A stretch of DNA of 64,000 nt. Origin: Cellulomonas xylanilytica (lineage in GTDB: Bacteria; Actinomycetota; Actinomycetes; Actinomycetales; Cellulomonadaceae). Positions within the stretch are counted from its first letter, which is position 1, and every line of letters begins with the position of its first letter. The stretch is from NCBI RefSeq assembly GCF_007989805.1, contig NZ_BJUB01000006.1, positions 62,001 through 126,000 of the forward strand, given 5' to 3'. The position numbers and the translations under genes are program-made. The notes beneath the pieces are model-generated. The model was not told where the DNA came from, ran no database searches, and was given only the letters and a program-made list of their open reading frames with translations. Below are positions 36,231 through 44,616 of the stretch, piece by piece.

Positions 36231-36991
36231 GGCAGCTCGGGGTGGGTCGCGTGGTCGCCGCCGACCCTCTTCTCGCCCTGCGCGAGCGGCTTGCGCATGT
36301 CGTAGCGGACCGCGGGCGGCTGCTCGTCGCGCACCTGGGCGAGCAGGGCCGTGATCGCGTCCATGACGCGCTCCGTGGCCTCCCGCAGCGTCGCGGTGTC
36401 CTGCGGGCGGCCGTACAGGTCGTCCAGCACCACCGGCGGGCCGGCGACGACGGTGACCAGCTTGCGGGGGAACGGCTTGAGCAGCTTGCCGTAGCGCGCC
36501 AGCAGGTTCTGCGGGCCCCACTGGGCGACGGGGATGACCGGCGCCTGGGTTGTGAGGGCGAGGCGCGCGATGCCCGTCTTGCCGACCATCGGCCACAGCT
36601 CCGGGTCCCGCGTGAGCGTGCCCTCGGGGAACACCGCCACCACGTCACCGTCGCCGATCGCGGTGACCGCCGCCGTCAGGGACTCCCCCGCCGACGCGGT
36701 GTTCCGGTACACGGGGATCTGGCCGGTGGCGCGCAGCACGCCCGCCAGCACCGGCACCTTGAACAGCGGCGCCTTCGCCAGGATCTTCGGGGCGACCCCG
36801 TTGTCCCACAGGAAGTGCGCGAACGTCAGCGGGTCGATGTTCGTCATGTGGTTCGACGCGACGATGAACCCGCCCTCACGGGGGAAGTTCTCGGTCCCGC
36901 TCCAGTCGTGACGCGTCATCGCGCGCAGGAGAGGCCGCACGATGCGGGCGACGTTGCGGTAGGCGCGATTGGATCTGACCGGCGGATGCAC
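36227..36991 (-). CDS. plsC: Lysophospholipid/1-acylglycerol-3-phosphate acyltransferase
   Basis: A PlsC-family membrane-associated acyltransferase of 254 residues. The catalytic HX4D motif is SNHMTNID (H48, D53), and the substrate motif FPEGT is at 121-125. A third block, IPVAQWGPQ, follows near 170. It transfers an acyl chain to a glycerol-phosphate acceptor, most likely making phosphatidic acid. It starts 18 bases after murA and is coupled to gpsA, placing phospholipid and peptidoglycan precursor genes in one transcription unit. Confidence 0.93.
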   Translation of the reverse strand: MHPPVRSNRAYRNVARIVRPLLRAMTRHDWSGTENFPREGGFIVASNHMTNIDPLTFAHFLWDNGVAPKILAKAPLFKVPVLAGVLRATGQIPVYRNTASAGESLTAAVTAIGDGDVVAVFPEGTLTRDPELWPMVGKTGIARLALTTQAPVIPVAQWGPQNLLARYGKLLKPFPRKLVTVVAGPPVVLDDLYGRPQDTATLREATERVMDAITALLAQVRDEQPPAVRYDMRKPLAQGEKRVGGDHATHPELP

Positions 36992-37009
36992 GGGAGCCGA
37001 TGCTACCTG

Positions 37010-38326
37010 TCAGTCCCGGCTGAACTCGGCGCCGAGCGCCTCGAGCTTCGCCGTGAACCGCTCGTACCCGCGGTCGATGAGGCTGATGCCCCGCACCGAC
37101 GATGTCCCCTTGGCGGTCAGCGCCGCGATGAGGTGGCTGAAGCCGCCGCGCAGGTCCGGCACCTCGATGTCGGCGGCCGCGAGCGGCGTCGGGCCCGAGA
37201 TCACGGCCGAGTGGTAGAAGTTGCGCTGCCCGAACCGGCAGGGCCGCCCACCGAGGCACTCCTTGTAGACCTGGATGGTCGCGCCCATGCCGACGAGGGC
37301 CTCGGTGAACCCGAACCGGTTCTCGTAGACCGTCTCGTGGACGATGGACAGGCCCTTGGCCTGCGTGAGGGCGACGACGAGCGGCTGCTGCCAGTCCGTC
37401 ATGAACCCCGGGTGCACGTCCGTCTCGAGGGTGATCGAGCGCAGGTCGCCGCCGGGGTGGAAGAACCGGATGCCCGCGTCGTCGATGGCGAACTCGCCGC
37501 CGACCTTGCGGAACGTGTTGAGGAACGTCGTCATCTCCGGCTGCGTCGCGCCGCGGACGTAGATGTCGCCGCCGGTGGCCAGCGCGGCCGACGCCCAGGA
37601 CGCCGCCTCGATCCGGTCGGACAGCGCCGTGTGCTGGAACCCGACGAGACGGTCGACGCCCTCGATCCGGATCACGCGGTCCGTGTCGACCGAGATGATG
37701 GCGCCCATCTTCTGGAGCACGTTGATGAGGTCCAGGATCTCGGGCTCGATCGCCGCGTTGGCCAGCTCCGTGACGCCCTCCGCCCGGACGGCCGTGAGCA
37801 GCAGCTGCTCGGTGGCGCCGACGCTCGGGTACGGCAGCGCGATCTTGGTGCCCTGCAGGCGCCGGGGAGCGCGGATGTGGATGCCGTTGTCCGTCTTGTC
37901 CACGACCGCGCCGAACTGCCGCAGGATGTCGAGGTGGTAGTTGATCGGCCGGTCGCCGATCCGGCAGCCGCCCAGGTCCGGGATGAACGCCTCACCGAGC
38001 CGGTGCAGCAGCGGGCCGCAGAACAGGATCGGGATGCGGCTCGACCCCGCGTGGGTGTCGATGTCCGCGACGTGCGCCGACTCGACGTCCGTGGGGTCGA
38101 GGTGCAGGACGCCCGCCTCGGTGTCGGCGTCGACCGTGACGCCGTGGAGCTCCAGCAGCCCGGTGACGACGGCGACGTCGCGGATCTGCGGGACGTTGCG
38201 CAGGACGCTCGGCGTCTCGCCGAGCAGCGCCGCGACCATCGCCTTGGAGACGAAGTTCTTGGCACCGCGGACGGTGATCTCCCCCGAGAGCGGGTTGCCA
38301 CCGTTGACGTACAGCAGATCGGTCAT
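37010..38326 (-). CDS. murA: UDP-N-acetylglucosamine 1-carboxyvinyltransferase
   Basis: MurA starts peptidoglycan synthesis by adding enolpyruvate to UDP-GlcNAc. The 438-residue protein has the EPT fold repeated, with GAKNFVSKAMVAALL near the start. The active-site loop reads DLGGCRIGDRP with cysteine at 121, the form that fosfomycin can alkylate; mycobacterial MurA has aspartate here. I start at ATG 38326, ten bases after GGGAGA. PlsC follows 18 bases downstream and hup lies upstream. Confidence 0.96.
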   Translation of the reverse strand: MTDLLYVNGGNPLSGEITVRGAKNFVSKAMVAALLGETPSVLRNVPQIRDVAVVTGLLELHGVTVDADTEAGVLHLDPTDVESAHVADIDTHAGSSRIPILFCGPLLHRLGEAFIPDLGGCRIGDRPINYHLDILRQFGAVVDKTDNGIHIRAPRRLQGTKIALPYPSVGATEQLLLTAVRAEGVTELANAAIEPEILDLINVLQKMGAIISVDTDRVIRIEGVDRLVGFQHTALSDRIEAASWASAALATGGDIYVRGATQPEMTTFLNTFRKVGGEFAIDDAGIRFFHPGGDLRSITLETDVHPGFMTDWQQPLVVALTQAKGLSIVHETVYENRFGFTEALVGMGATIQVYKECLGGRPCRFGQRNFYHSAVISGPTPLAAADIEVPDLRGGFSHLIAALTAKGTSSVRGISLIDRGYERFTAKLEALGAEFSRD

Positions 38327-38420
38327 CGAACCATCGTCTCCCACGCGCAGGCGTGCTCCTGACCGCACGCCCACGGCACGCCGGTGCTGGTGCGGATCCT
38401 TCACATGGTGGGGCGGACCG

Positions 38421-39011
38421 TCACTTCTTCTTGGTGCGCCCCTTGCCGGACTTCTTCGTGGCCTTGGTGTCCGCCTTCTTCGCGGCGGCTCGCTTCTTGG
38501 CGTCGGCCTTCTTCGTCGCGTCGGCACGCTTCTTGACGTCGGCCTTCTTGGCCTTCGCCTTGGCCTTGGCCTTCGGCCCCGCCTTGACCGTCTCCTTGGC
38601 GCCCGGCTTCGGCGTGGCCGTCCGTGCGACCTTCTGCGCCGGGCGGGCGGGTGCCGGCTCGGCCTCGGTCTGGACGGGCGCGCTCAGCCCCTGCAGCGAC
38701 GCGAGGTCCGCGACGGCCCCGAGCTCTCCGCCCGGACCGGCGGCGACCCGTGCACGCAGCGTGGCTCCGGGGTGGAACCGGGCGACCGTCGTCGCCGCCA
38801 CCTCCAGGGCCTCGCCGGTGCGAGGGTTGCGGCCCGTGCGCGCCGCACGGCCCGCCGCCTCGAACGTCCCGAACCCCGTGAGGGTCACCCGCTCGCCGGC
38901 GGCGAGAGCGCTCGTGATCTCGTCGAGCACGGCGTCGACGGCCGCGACCGCAGCGGCACGCGACGCGCCTCGGGCGGCGATCCGGTCAGCGATCTGAGAC
39001 TTGCCCGGCAT
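38421..39011 (-). CDS. hup: HU-family DNA-binding protein with lysine-rich tail
   Basis: Residues 1-90 form a standard HU fold (GERVTLTGFGTFEAAGRAARTGRN, then a diverged tip and FHPGATLR). From about 130 to 196 the chain is a Lys/Ala-rich tail ending KKSGKGRTKKK, the layout of actinobacterial HupB/Hlp nucleoid proteins. A Pro/Ala linker joins them. ATG 39011 follows a strong AGGGAGGA ribosome site. The gene lies between leuD and murA on the same strand, as leuCD-hup does in mycobacteria, but a strong hairpin at 39079-39109 isolates it from leuD. The tail could be acetylated and tune DNA compaction, as known in mycobacteria. Confidence 0.95.
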   Translation of the reverse strand: MPGKSQIADRIAARGASRAAAVAAVDAVLDEITSALAAGERVTLTGFGTFEAAGRAARTGRNPRTGEALEVAATTVARFHPGATLRARVAAGPGGELGAVADLASLQGLSAPVQTEAEPAPARPAQKVARTATPKPGAKETVKAGPKAKAKAKAKKADVKKRADATKKADAKKRAAAKKADTKATKKSGKGRTKKK

Positions 39012-39078
39012 GGTGGTCCTCCCTCGGCCGGCGCGCACTGCACCGTGGCCCAGCGCACACGCTAGTCACTGCCGCGGC

Positions 39079-39109
39079 CCGGCGGGTCGCTTCGTCGGCG
39101 ACCCGCCGG
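39079..39109 (-). terminator. leuCD terminator
   Basis: CCGGCGGGTCGC (39079-39090) and GCGACCCGCCGG (39098-39109) form a perfect 12-bp stem with a seven-base loop, eight bases after the leuD stop. Confidence 0.85.
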
Positions 39110-39116
39110 ACCGGCG

Positions 39117-39782
39117 TCAGGGTCGGCGGCCGATCTCGACGGGCACGCCGCTCGGTCGTGCCGCGACGATCTCGACCGGCGGCAGGTGCTTGGCCGGCAG
39201 GGTGGCGGGGCGCCACGGCTCGCGACGGGCCTCGAACGCGGAGATCTCGTCGGCGTGCTCGAGCGTCAGCCCGATGTCGTCGAGGCCCTCCATCAGGCGC
39301 CACCGCGTGTAGTCGTCCACCTGGAACGGGACGACGACGTCGTCGCAGGTGATCGTCTTGGACTCGAGGTCGACCGTCACCTCCGTGCCCGGACGCGTCT
39401 CGAGGATCTTCCAGATCAGCTCGATGTCCTCCTGCGCCGCCTGCGCGGCGAGCAGGCCCTGCTTGCCGGAGTTGCCGCGGAAGATGTCCGCGAAGCGGTT
39501 CGAGATGACGACCTTGAACCCGTAGTCCTTGAGCGCCCAGACGGCGTGCTCACGCGACGAGCCCGTGCCGAAGTCGGGACCGGCGACGAGCACCGAGCCG
39601 GAGGCGTACGCCTCCTGGTTGAGGACGAACGACGGGTCGCCGCGCCAGGCGGCGAAGAGCGCGTCCTCGAACCCGGTGCGGGTGACCCGCTTGAGGTACA
39701 CGGCCGGGATGATCTGGTCGGTGTCGACGTTGCTGCGACGCAGCGGGACCCCGACGCCGGTGTGCTGGCTGAACTTCTCCAT
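39117..39782 (-). CDS. leuD: 3-isopropylmalate dehydratase small subunit
   Basis: LeuD supplies the swivelling aconitase-like domain of isopropylmalate isomerase in leucine synthesis. The 221-residue protein starts [30 protein letters not shown], textbook LeuD, and has the substrate-specificity block [21 protein letters not shown] near 91-111. The start is ATG 39782, 22 bases after the leuC stop. A perfect terminator follows. Confidence 0.97.
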   Translation of the reverse strand: MEKFSQHTGVGVPLRRSNVDTDQIIPAVYLKRVTRTGFEDALFAAWRGDPSFVLNQEAYASGSVLVAGPDFGTGSSREHAVWALKDYGFKVVISNRFADIFRGNSGKQGLLAAQAAQEDIELIWKILETRPGTEVTVDLESKTITCDDVVVPFQVDDYTRWRLMEGLDDIGLTLEHADEISAFEARREPWRPATLPAKHLPPVEIVAARPSGVPVEIGRRP

Positions 39783-39804
39783 GACGTTCTCTCGCTCTCT
39801 TCCG

Positions 39805-41259
39805 TCAGACCGTCTGGAGGTCGTTGAGGGGGCTTCCGTCCGGCGCGGGCGCACCGGTGCCGAGGTCGGCGTACGACGACAGCGTGCCGCGGATGGCGGT
39901 CGCCGCGGCGACCAGCGGCGACACGAGGTGCGTCCGCCCGCCCTTGCCCTGGCGGCCCTCGAAGTTGCGGTTCGACGTCGACGCCGAGCGCTCCCCCGGC
40001 GCCAGCTGGTCCGGGTTCATGCCCAGACACATCGAGCAGCCGGCGTTGCGCCACTCCGCGCCGAAGTCGAGGAAGATCTTGTCGAGCCCCTCGGCCTCCG
40101 CCTGGAGCCGCACGCGGGCCGACGCGGGCACCACGAGCACGCGCACGTCGTCCGACTTGTGCTTGCCGCGGATGACCTTGGCCACCGAGCGCAGGTCCTC
40201 GATGCGGCCGTTGGTGCACGAGCCGATGAAGACCGTGTCGACCTTGATGTCACGCAGCGGCTGCCCCGGGGTCAGGCCCATGTACTCGATGGCGCGCTCG
40301 GCGGCGACGCGCTCGTTGGCGTCGGCGATCTCCTCGGGCACCGGCACGGAGCCCGACAGCGGCAGGCCCTGGCCCGGGTTGGTGCCCCACGTGACGAACG
40401 GCTCGAGGTCCTCCGCCTTGAGCACCACCTCGACGTCGAACTCGGCGTCGTCGTCGGTCCGCAGCGTGCTCCAGTACTCGACGGCGGCGTCCCAGTCGGC
40501 GCCCTCCGGCGCGTGCGGGCGTCCCTTGAGGTAGTCGAACGTCGTCTGGTCGGGGGCGATCATGCCCGCCCGGGCGCCGGCCTCGATCGACATGTTGCAC
40601 ACCGTCATGCGGGCTTCCATGGACAGCGCGCGGATGGCCTCGCCGCGGTACTCGAGCACGTAGCCCTGACCGCCGCCGGTCCCGATCTTGGCGATGATCG
40701 CCAGGATGATGTCCTTGCTCGTCGCGCCCGGGGGCAGCTCGCCGTCGACGGTGATCGCCATCGTCTTGAACGGCGCCAGCGGCAGCGTCTGGGTGGCCAG
40801 CACGTGCTCGACCTCGCTGGTGCCGATGCCGAACGCCAGCGCACCGAACGCGCCGTGCGTGGAGGTGTGCGAGTCACCGCAGACCACCGTCAGGCCGGGC
40901 TGGGTGAGCCCGAGCTGCGGTCCCACCTGGTGGACGATCCCCTGGTCCGCGTCGCCCAGGGAGTGGATGCGGACGCCGAACTCCGCGGCGTTGTTGCGCA
41001 GCGTCTGGATCTGGGTGCGGCTCGTCTCGTCGGCGATGGGCCGGTCGATGTCGAGCGTCGGGGTGTTGTGGTCCTCGGTCGCCAGGGTGAGGTCCGGGCG
41101 GCGCACGGGGCGACCCGCGAGACGCAGGCCCTCGAACGCCTGCGGGCTCGTCACCTCGTGGACCAGGTGGAGGTCGATGTAGAGGAGGTCGGGCGCCCCG
41201 TCGGTGCCCCGTCGCACGACGTGCGCGTCCCAGACCTTCTCTGCCAACGTGCCGGCCAT
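39805..41259 (-). CDS. leuC: 3-isopropylmalate dehydratase large subunit
   Basis: LeuC binds the 4Fe-4S cluster and, with LeuD, isomerises 2- to 3-isopropylmalate. The 484-residue chain has cluster-ligand cysteines in [13 protein letters not shown] (about residue 353) and [12 protein letters not shown] (about 413 and 416). Early motifs [15 protein letters not shown] and [17 protein letters not shown] are conserved. ATG 41259 is preceded by GAGAAG. The gene is divergent from an IclR regulator, and the intergenic region holds an inverted repeat likely to be its operator. Confidence 0.97.
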   Translation of the reverse strand: MAGTLAEKVWDAHVVRRGTDGAPDLLYIDLHLVHEVTSPQAFEGLRLAGRPVRRPDLTLATEDHNTPTLDIDRPIADETSRTQIQTLRNNAAEFGVRIHSLGDADQGIVHQVGPQLGLTQPGLTVVCGDSHTSTHGAFGALAFGIGTSEVEHVLATQTLPLAPFKTMAITVDGELPPGATSKDIILAIIAKIGTGGGQGYVLEYRGEAIRALSMEARMTVCNMSIEAGARAGMIAPDQTTFDYLKGRPHAPEGADWDAAVEYWSTLRTDDDAEFDVEVVLKAEDLEPFVTWGTNPGQGLPLSGSVPVPEEIADANERVAAERAIEYMGLTPGQPLRDIKVDTVFIGSCTNGRIEDLRSVAKVIRGKHKSDDVRVLVVPASARVRLQAEAEGLDKIFLDFGAEWRNAGCSMCLGMNPDQLAPGERSASTSNRNFEGRQGKGGRTHLVSPLVAAATAIRGTLSSYADLGTGAPAPDGSPLNDLQTV

Positions 41260-41291
41260 CTTCTCGGTCCGTTCTCTCGTTCGTTCTGTCG

Positions 41292-41314
41292 GCCGGGAGT
41301 GTGGTTTTCCCGGC
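41292..41314. promoter_or_regulatory. Inverted repeat in the leuC/ndgR intergenic region
   Basis: GCCGGGA (41292-41298) and TCCCGGC (41308-41314) are inverted around a nine-base spacer, between leuC and its divergent regulator. It is a candidate IclR-family operator, or a hairpin in the leuC leader. Confidence 0.45.
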
Positions 41315-41330
41315 TCGTCTGCCGTCGTAC

Positions 41331-41359
41331 TTGCATCTCAGCCTGCGAGACGCCAATAT
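41331..41359 (+). promoter_or_regulatory. ndgR promoter (leaderless)
   Basis: TTGCAT (41331-41336) and CAATAT (41354-41359) are 17 bases apart. The -10 ends six bases before ATG 41366, so the first transcribed base is probably the start codon. Confidence 0.7.
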
Positions 41360-41365
41360 CGACCT

Positions 41366-42085
41366 ATGGACAACTCTAGCGGAGTCGGCGTGCTGGACAA
41401 GGCCGCGTCCGTTCTCAGCGCCCTCGAGGCAGGCCCGGCCACGCTCGCGCAGCTCGTCACCGCCACCCATCTTGCTCGACCCACGGCCCACCGGCTGGCA
41501 GTGGCGCTCGAGCACCACCGTCTCGTGGCGCGCGACATGCAGGGCCGGTTCGTGCTGGGTCCCCGCCTGTCCGAGCTCTCGACGGCAGCCGGCGAGGACC
41601 GGCTGCTCGCCGCCGCCGGCCCCGTGCTGGCGGCGCTGCGCGACCACACCGGCGAGAGCGCCCAGCTCTACCGCCGCCAGGGCGACCAGCGCATCTGCGT
41701 CGCCGCGGCCGAGCGCCCGATCGGTCTGCGCGACTCGATCCCCGTCGGTGCCACCCTGACCATGCACGCGGGCTCCGCGGCCCAGATCCTGCTCGCCTGG
41801 GAGGAGCCGGACCGCCTGCACCGCGGTCTGCAGGGCGCGAAGTTCACCGCGACCATCCTGTCCGGGGTCCGTCGCCGCGGCTGGGCGCAGTCCGTCTCCG
41901 AGCGTGAGGTCGGGGTCGCCTCCGTGTCCGCCCCCGTGCGCGGGCCGTCGGGCCGGATCGTCGCCGCCGTGTCGGTCTCGGGGCCGCTCGAGCGGCTCTC
42001 CCGGCAGCCGGGCCGGCTGCACGCCGCCGCCGTCGTCTCGGCGGCCAACCGGCTGACCGAGGTCCTGCGACGGACGGCGGACTGA
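41366..42085 (+). CDS. ndgR: IclR-family regulator, NdgR/LeuR type
   Basis: A 239-residue IclR-type regulator. The N-terminal winged helix (residues 8-70, LDKAASVLSALEAGPATLAQL through THLARPTAHRLAVALEHHRL) is followed by an effector domain with GRFVLGPRLSELS and SVSAPVRGPSGRIVAAVSVSGP. In Streptomyces and relatives NdgR lies divergent from leuCD and controls leucine and other amino-acid genes; the same arrangement here supports that role. Its mRNA is predicted leaderless from the TTGCAT/CAATAT promoter. The downstream small membrane protein starts two bases after its stop codon. Confidence 0.93.
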   Translation: MDNSSGVGVLDKAASVLSALEAGPATLAQLVTATHLARPTAHRLAVALEHHRLVARDMQGRFVLGPRLSELSTAAGEDRLLAAAGPVLAALRDHTGESAQLYRRQGDQRICVAAAERPIGLRDSIPVGATLTMHAGSAAQILLAWEEPDRLHRGLQGAKFTATILSGVRRRGWAQSVSEREVGVASVSAPVRGPSGRIVAAVSVSGPLERLSRQPGRLHAAAVVSAANRLTEVLRRTAD

Positions 42086-42086
42086 G

Positions 42087-42317
42087 ATGGCCGTCCGCGG
42101 CGCCGCCGCCTCGCGGCGGCGCCTGCGCAGACGCGTCGCGATCCTCGCCGGCGGCATCGGGCTCGCCCTCGGCGTAGTCCTCGCCCTGCTCGGCGGCGGG
42201 AGTGCCGTCGACGCGGTGGTCACCGGCGTCCTCGTCGGGGCGATCGCGGCGGTGATCGGCTGGGGCGTCGTCGTCCTCCTGCCCACCTCGTCCCACGGCC
42301 CGCCCGGCCAGCACTGA
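42087..42317 (+). CDS. Small two-helix membrane protein (76 aa)
   Basis: A 76-residue protein starting at ATG 42087, immediately after the ndgR stop, so probably co-transcribed. Residues 8-16 are Arg-rich (SRRRLRRRV). Two hydrophobic helices follow, about 17-37 (AILAGGIGLALGVVLALLGG) and 42-65 (AVVTGVLVGAIAAVIGWGVVVLL). The C-terminus is short and polar. No family recognised and no function can be assigned; the tight spacing to ndgR is the main evidence that it is expressed. Confidence 0.7.
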   Translation: MAVRGAAASRRRLRRRVAILAGGIGLALGVVLALLGGGSAVDAVVTGVLVGAIAAVIGWGVVVLLPTSSHGPPGQH

Positions 42318-42360
42318 CCCTGTCCCGTGGCCGCACGGCCGGGGACACCCAGCAACGCGA

Positions 42361-42390
42361 AAGGCCCGGTCACCGTGGTGACCGGGCCTT
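42361..42390. terminator. Bidirectional terminator between small membrane gene and tRNA-Glu
   Basis: AAGGCCCGGTCACC (42361-42374) and GGTGACCGGGCCTT (42377-42390) form a perfect 14-bp inverted repeat. It serves the plus-strand ndgR unit and lies just beyond the 3' end of tRNA-Glu on the minus strand. Confidence 0.85.
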
Positions 42391-42397
42391 CTCGACG

Positions 42398-42470
42398 TAC
42401 CCCCGACCGGATTCGAACCGGCGCTACCGCCGTGAGAGGGCGGCGTGCTAGGCCGCTACACAACGGGGGC
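42398..42470 (-). tRNA. tRNA-Glu (anticodon CTC)
   Basis: Read on the minus strand the 73-base sequence starts GCCCCCGTTGTGTAGCGGCC and ends CGGGGGTA, with the acceptor stem GCCCCCG/CGGGGGT, T-arm GGTTCGAATCC and an anticodon stem CCGCC/GGCGG around CTCTCAC, giving CTC. No CCA is encoded. A strong hairpin follows. It lies 124 bases downstream of tRNA-Gln, so the two may be co-transcribed. Confidence 0.95.
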
Positions 42471-42594
42471 CTATACGCTGCTCGGCCCGTGGGCCTCGCT
42501 TGCGAGTGAACACTCTACCCGATGCTCCGAGGAGATCCGGCCAGCGGTGCTCGTGCTGGTCACGCTCGTGCTGATGAAGCTGCTGGTGGAACCG

Positions 42595-42666
42595 CTGGGG
42601 TACCAGGACTCGAACCTAGACTAACTGAACCAGAATCAGTCGTGCTGCCAATTACACCATACCCCA
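42595..42666 (-). tRNA. tRNA-Gln (anticodon CTG)
   Basis: On the minus strand the 72-base sequence begins TGGGGTATGGTGTAATTGGC and ends TACCCCAG, with acceptor TGGGGTA/TACCCCA, discriminator G, T-arm GGTTCGAGTCC and an anticodon stem ACTGA/TCAGT around TTCTGGT, giving CTG. A TTATAC hexamer lies just upstream of the mature 5' end as a possible -10. Actinobacteria generally charge this tRNA through Glu-tRNA-Gln and GatCAB. Confidence 0.95.
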
Positions 42667-42830
42667 TGGGGGTATAACGCCCGGAGCGCGGAGGTCGCCT
42701 GGCGGGGCGGACCAACGTGCATCCGGACGTCGTACCGGCGGTGAACACTACCCGAGCGCCGAGGCCGGGTCCAACTGGCCACCCGCCACGTGACGAAGCC
42801 CACGCCCGGGTGCCCGAGCCGGCGGACGTG

Positions 42831-43286
42831 TCAGCGAGGGACGTCCGGCAGCTCCGACGCGTCGTACCAGAGCAGGTCCCGCTCGTCGAGACGCTCCCCC
42901 GCCGCCTCGTCCCCTGCGGCGGCCAGCGTTACGTCGGCCGCCGCACCGGGCTCGTCGACGTGCGCGCAGATCACGTCGGACTGCGGAACCGCCCGGGTCA
43001 GCTCGACCGCGCTGGGCACGTCGTCGTCGCCCGACACCACGGCGACTGCGGCGTCGGCGACGTCCACCGACACCACGCACCGCAGCTGCGGCGCCTCCGG
43101 CGCGTCGGCGAGCAGCGCGAGCGAGTCGTCGGCGGCTGCGAGCTGCGCGGCGTACTCCAGGCCTTCGTCGTCCTCGTCGGGGAACATCGCCCGCAGCGCC
43201 GGGGTCACCGCATGGGCACGGCGTGGCGTCAGCGGTCCGGACGCGGGCTCGAGCTGGTCCAGGGAGGCGGGGAGGTAGATGCGCAC
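42831..43286 (-). CDS. DUF6912-like conserved actinobacterial protein
   Basis: A 151-residue acidic, cytoplasmic-looking protein starting at GTG 43286 (MRIYLPASLDQLEPA). Conserved-looking segments are RRAHAVTPALRAMFPDED, DEGLEYAAQLAAADDSL and the C-terminal ERDLLWYDASELPDV. From memory it matches the DUF6912 family found in actinobacteria, with no known function. CACACT (43293-43298) ends six bases before the start, predicting a leaderless mRNA. It is downstream of the CpaE-like gene on the same strand, 48 bases away, but has its own promoter. Confidence 0.85.
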   Translation of the reverse strand: MRIYLPASLDQLEPASGPLTPRRAHAVTPALRAMFPDEDDEGLEYAAQLAAADDSLALLADAPEAPQLRCVVSVDVADAAVAVVSGDDDVPSAVELTRAVPQSDVICAHVDEPGAAADVTLAAAGDEAAGERLDERDLLWYDASELPDVPR

Positions 43287-43334
43287 GAGGTCAGTGTGCC
43301 GCCTCGGGACTCGTCGGGGTGCGGCGCCGCCCGC

Positions 43335-44615
43335 TCAGGCGCGCGCGGGCTCCTCGGCGAGCTCCTCGACAGGCTGCTCCGTCGGGGCGGCGACGAGCAG
43401 CGCGTCGACCCGTGCGGCGACCCCGGCCAACGCCCTGCGCACGGGCGACCCCGGTGCCGCCTCCCGCAGGGTCTGCGCCTCGAGCAGTGCCGTGTCGAGC
43501 GCCGGGCGGTCGTCCGGCACCAGGTGCGCGTCCGTGACGCCTGCGTACCGCGCGAGCGCCTGTCCGACGGCGTCCGCGGCGTGCGGTCCGGCGACGGAGG
43601 CACGCACCCGGTTGACCAGCACGAACCGCGTGCCGCCCAGCCCCAGGTCGGTCAGCTCACCCAGGCCCCGGACCAGGCGCTGGATGCCGACCGGGTCCCC
43701 TGCGCCCACCACGAGGACGACGTCGGCGGCCTCCAGGGCACTGAGCGTGGCGGCGTTCCGGCGCGGTGCGCGGGTGTCGTAGCTGAGGGCCTCGTCCTGC
43801 TCCAGGCAGAACCCGCAGTCGATCACCGTCCACTCCGCGATCCCCCGCGCCACGGCCCACACGGCGTCCAGCGACGAGGACGGCAGCTCCGGCCAGCGGT
43901 CCGCGCGCGAGATGCCCGACAGGACCCGCAGGCCCGGCGCGATCGTCGGCGTGAGCCGCGCGAGCATCATCAGGTCGAGCGTCCCCTGCCCGGCAGCGCG
44001 TGCCGCAGCCGCGAGCCCCGGCGCCTCGTCGAGCATGCCGACGACCTGCGCGACGCTCGCGCCGTACGTGTCGGCGTCCACCAGCAGCGTCCGGCGACCG
44101 CCGGCGGCGAGCTCCGCGGCGACGTTGACCGCCACCGTCGTCCGGCCGGGGGCGCCGGTCGGACCCCAGACGGCCACGACGAGACCGCGCGCCGGACGCC
44201 GGACGGTGTGCTCGTCCGGCCACGACGGCTCGGCCACCTCCTCCGGTGCGGCCCCGAGGATCGCGAGCGCCTCCCGGACCACGTCGCTCGCGGACGCCTC
44301 GTCGTGCGGCGCGACCGCCACCAGGTCCGCCCCGAGCGCCACGAGGCGCTCCCCCAGCCACGGGCGCGTGGCATCGCCGATGCCGACGACCCGCACGCCC
44401 GCCCGGTGCAGCAGCTCGATCGCCTCGCGGTCGAGCAGGTCGAGGTCACCCGAGACGACGGCGAGCCGGCCGAGACCCGCCTCGGCCGCCGCGAGCAGCT
44501 CCGTGAGGTCGGCGCACCGCCTCGTCACGCTGAGCCGTCCGCCCGTCTGCTCGACGGCCTGCACGATGATCGCCTCGGCCGACCCCTGGACGGCGCAGAG
44601 CACCCCGACGGCCAC
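43335..44615 (-). CDS. CpaE/TadZ-like MinD-family ATPase
   Basis: A 426-residue protein. Residues 1-130 form a receiver-like domain (AIELLHRAGVRVVGIGD near 65-81), and 145-400 a MinD/ParA-fold domain. The P-loop at 151-160 reads GPTGAPGRTT: the usual signature lysine and the core lysine are both absent, the latter replaced by arginine. The DxD-type LLVDADTYGASVAQ motif is kept, and VIDCGF lies near 260. TadZ/CpaE proteins localise type IVc (Flp) pilus machinery; mycobacterial Ssd is related. It follows the SAF/CpaB gene by one base. ATP binding or hydrolysis may be altered (inference). Confidence 0.85.
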   Translation of the reverse strand: MAVGVLCAVQGSAEAIIVQAVEQTGGRLSVTRRCADLTELLAAAEAGLGRLAVVSGDLDLLDREAIELLHRAGVRVVGIGDATRPWLGERLVALGADLVAVAPHDEASASDVVREALAILGAAPEEVAEPSWPDEHTVRRPARGLVVAVWGPTGAPGRTTVAVNVAAELAAGGRRTLLVDADTYGASVAQVVGMLDEAPGLAAAARAAGQGTLDLMMLARLTPTIAPGLRVLSGISRADRWPELPSSSLDAVWAVARGIAEWTVIDCGFCLEQDEALSYDTRAPRRNAATLSALEAADVVLVVGAGDPVGIQRLVRGLGELTDLGLGGTRFVLVNRVRASVAGPHAADAVGQALARYAGVTDAHLVPDDRPALDTALLEAQTLREAAPGSPVRRALAGVAARVDALLVAAPTEQPVEELAEEPARA

Positions 44616-44616
44616 G

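Noticed and set aside
42398-42666. tRNA genes as an integration site for an island
   Set aside because: No direct repeat of a tRNA 3' end and no phage or integrase genes within the window.
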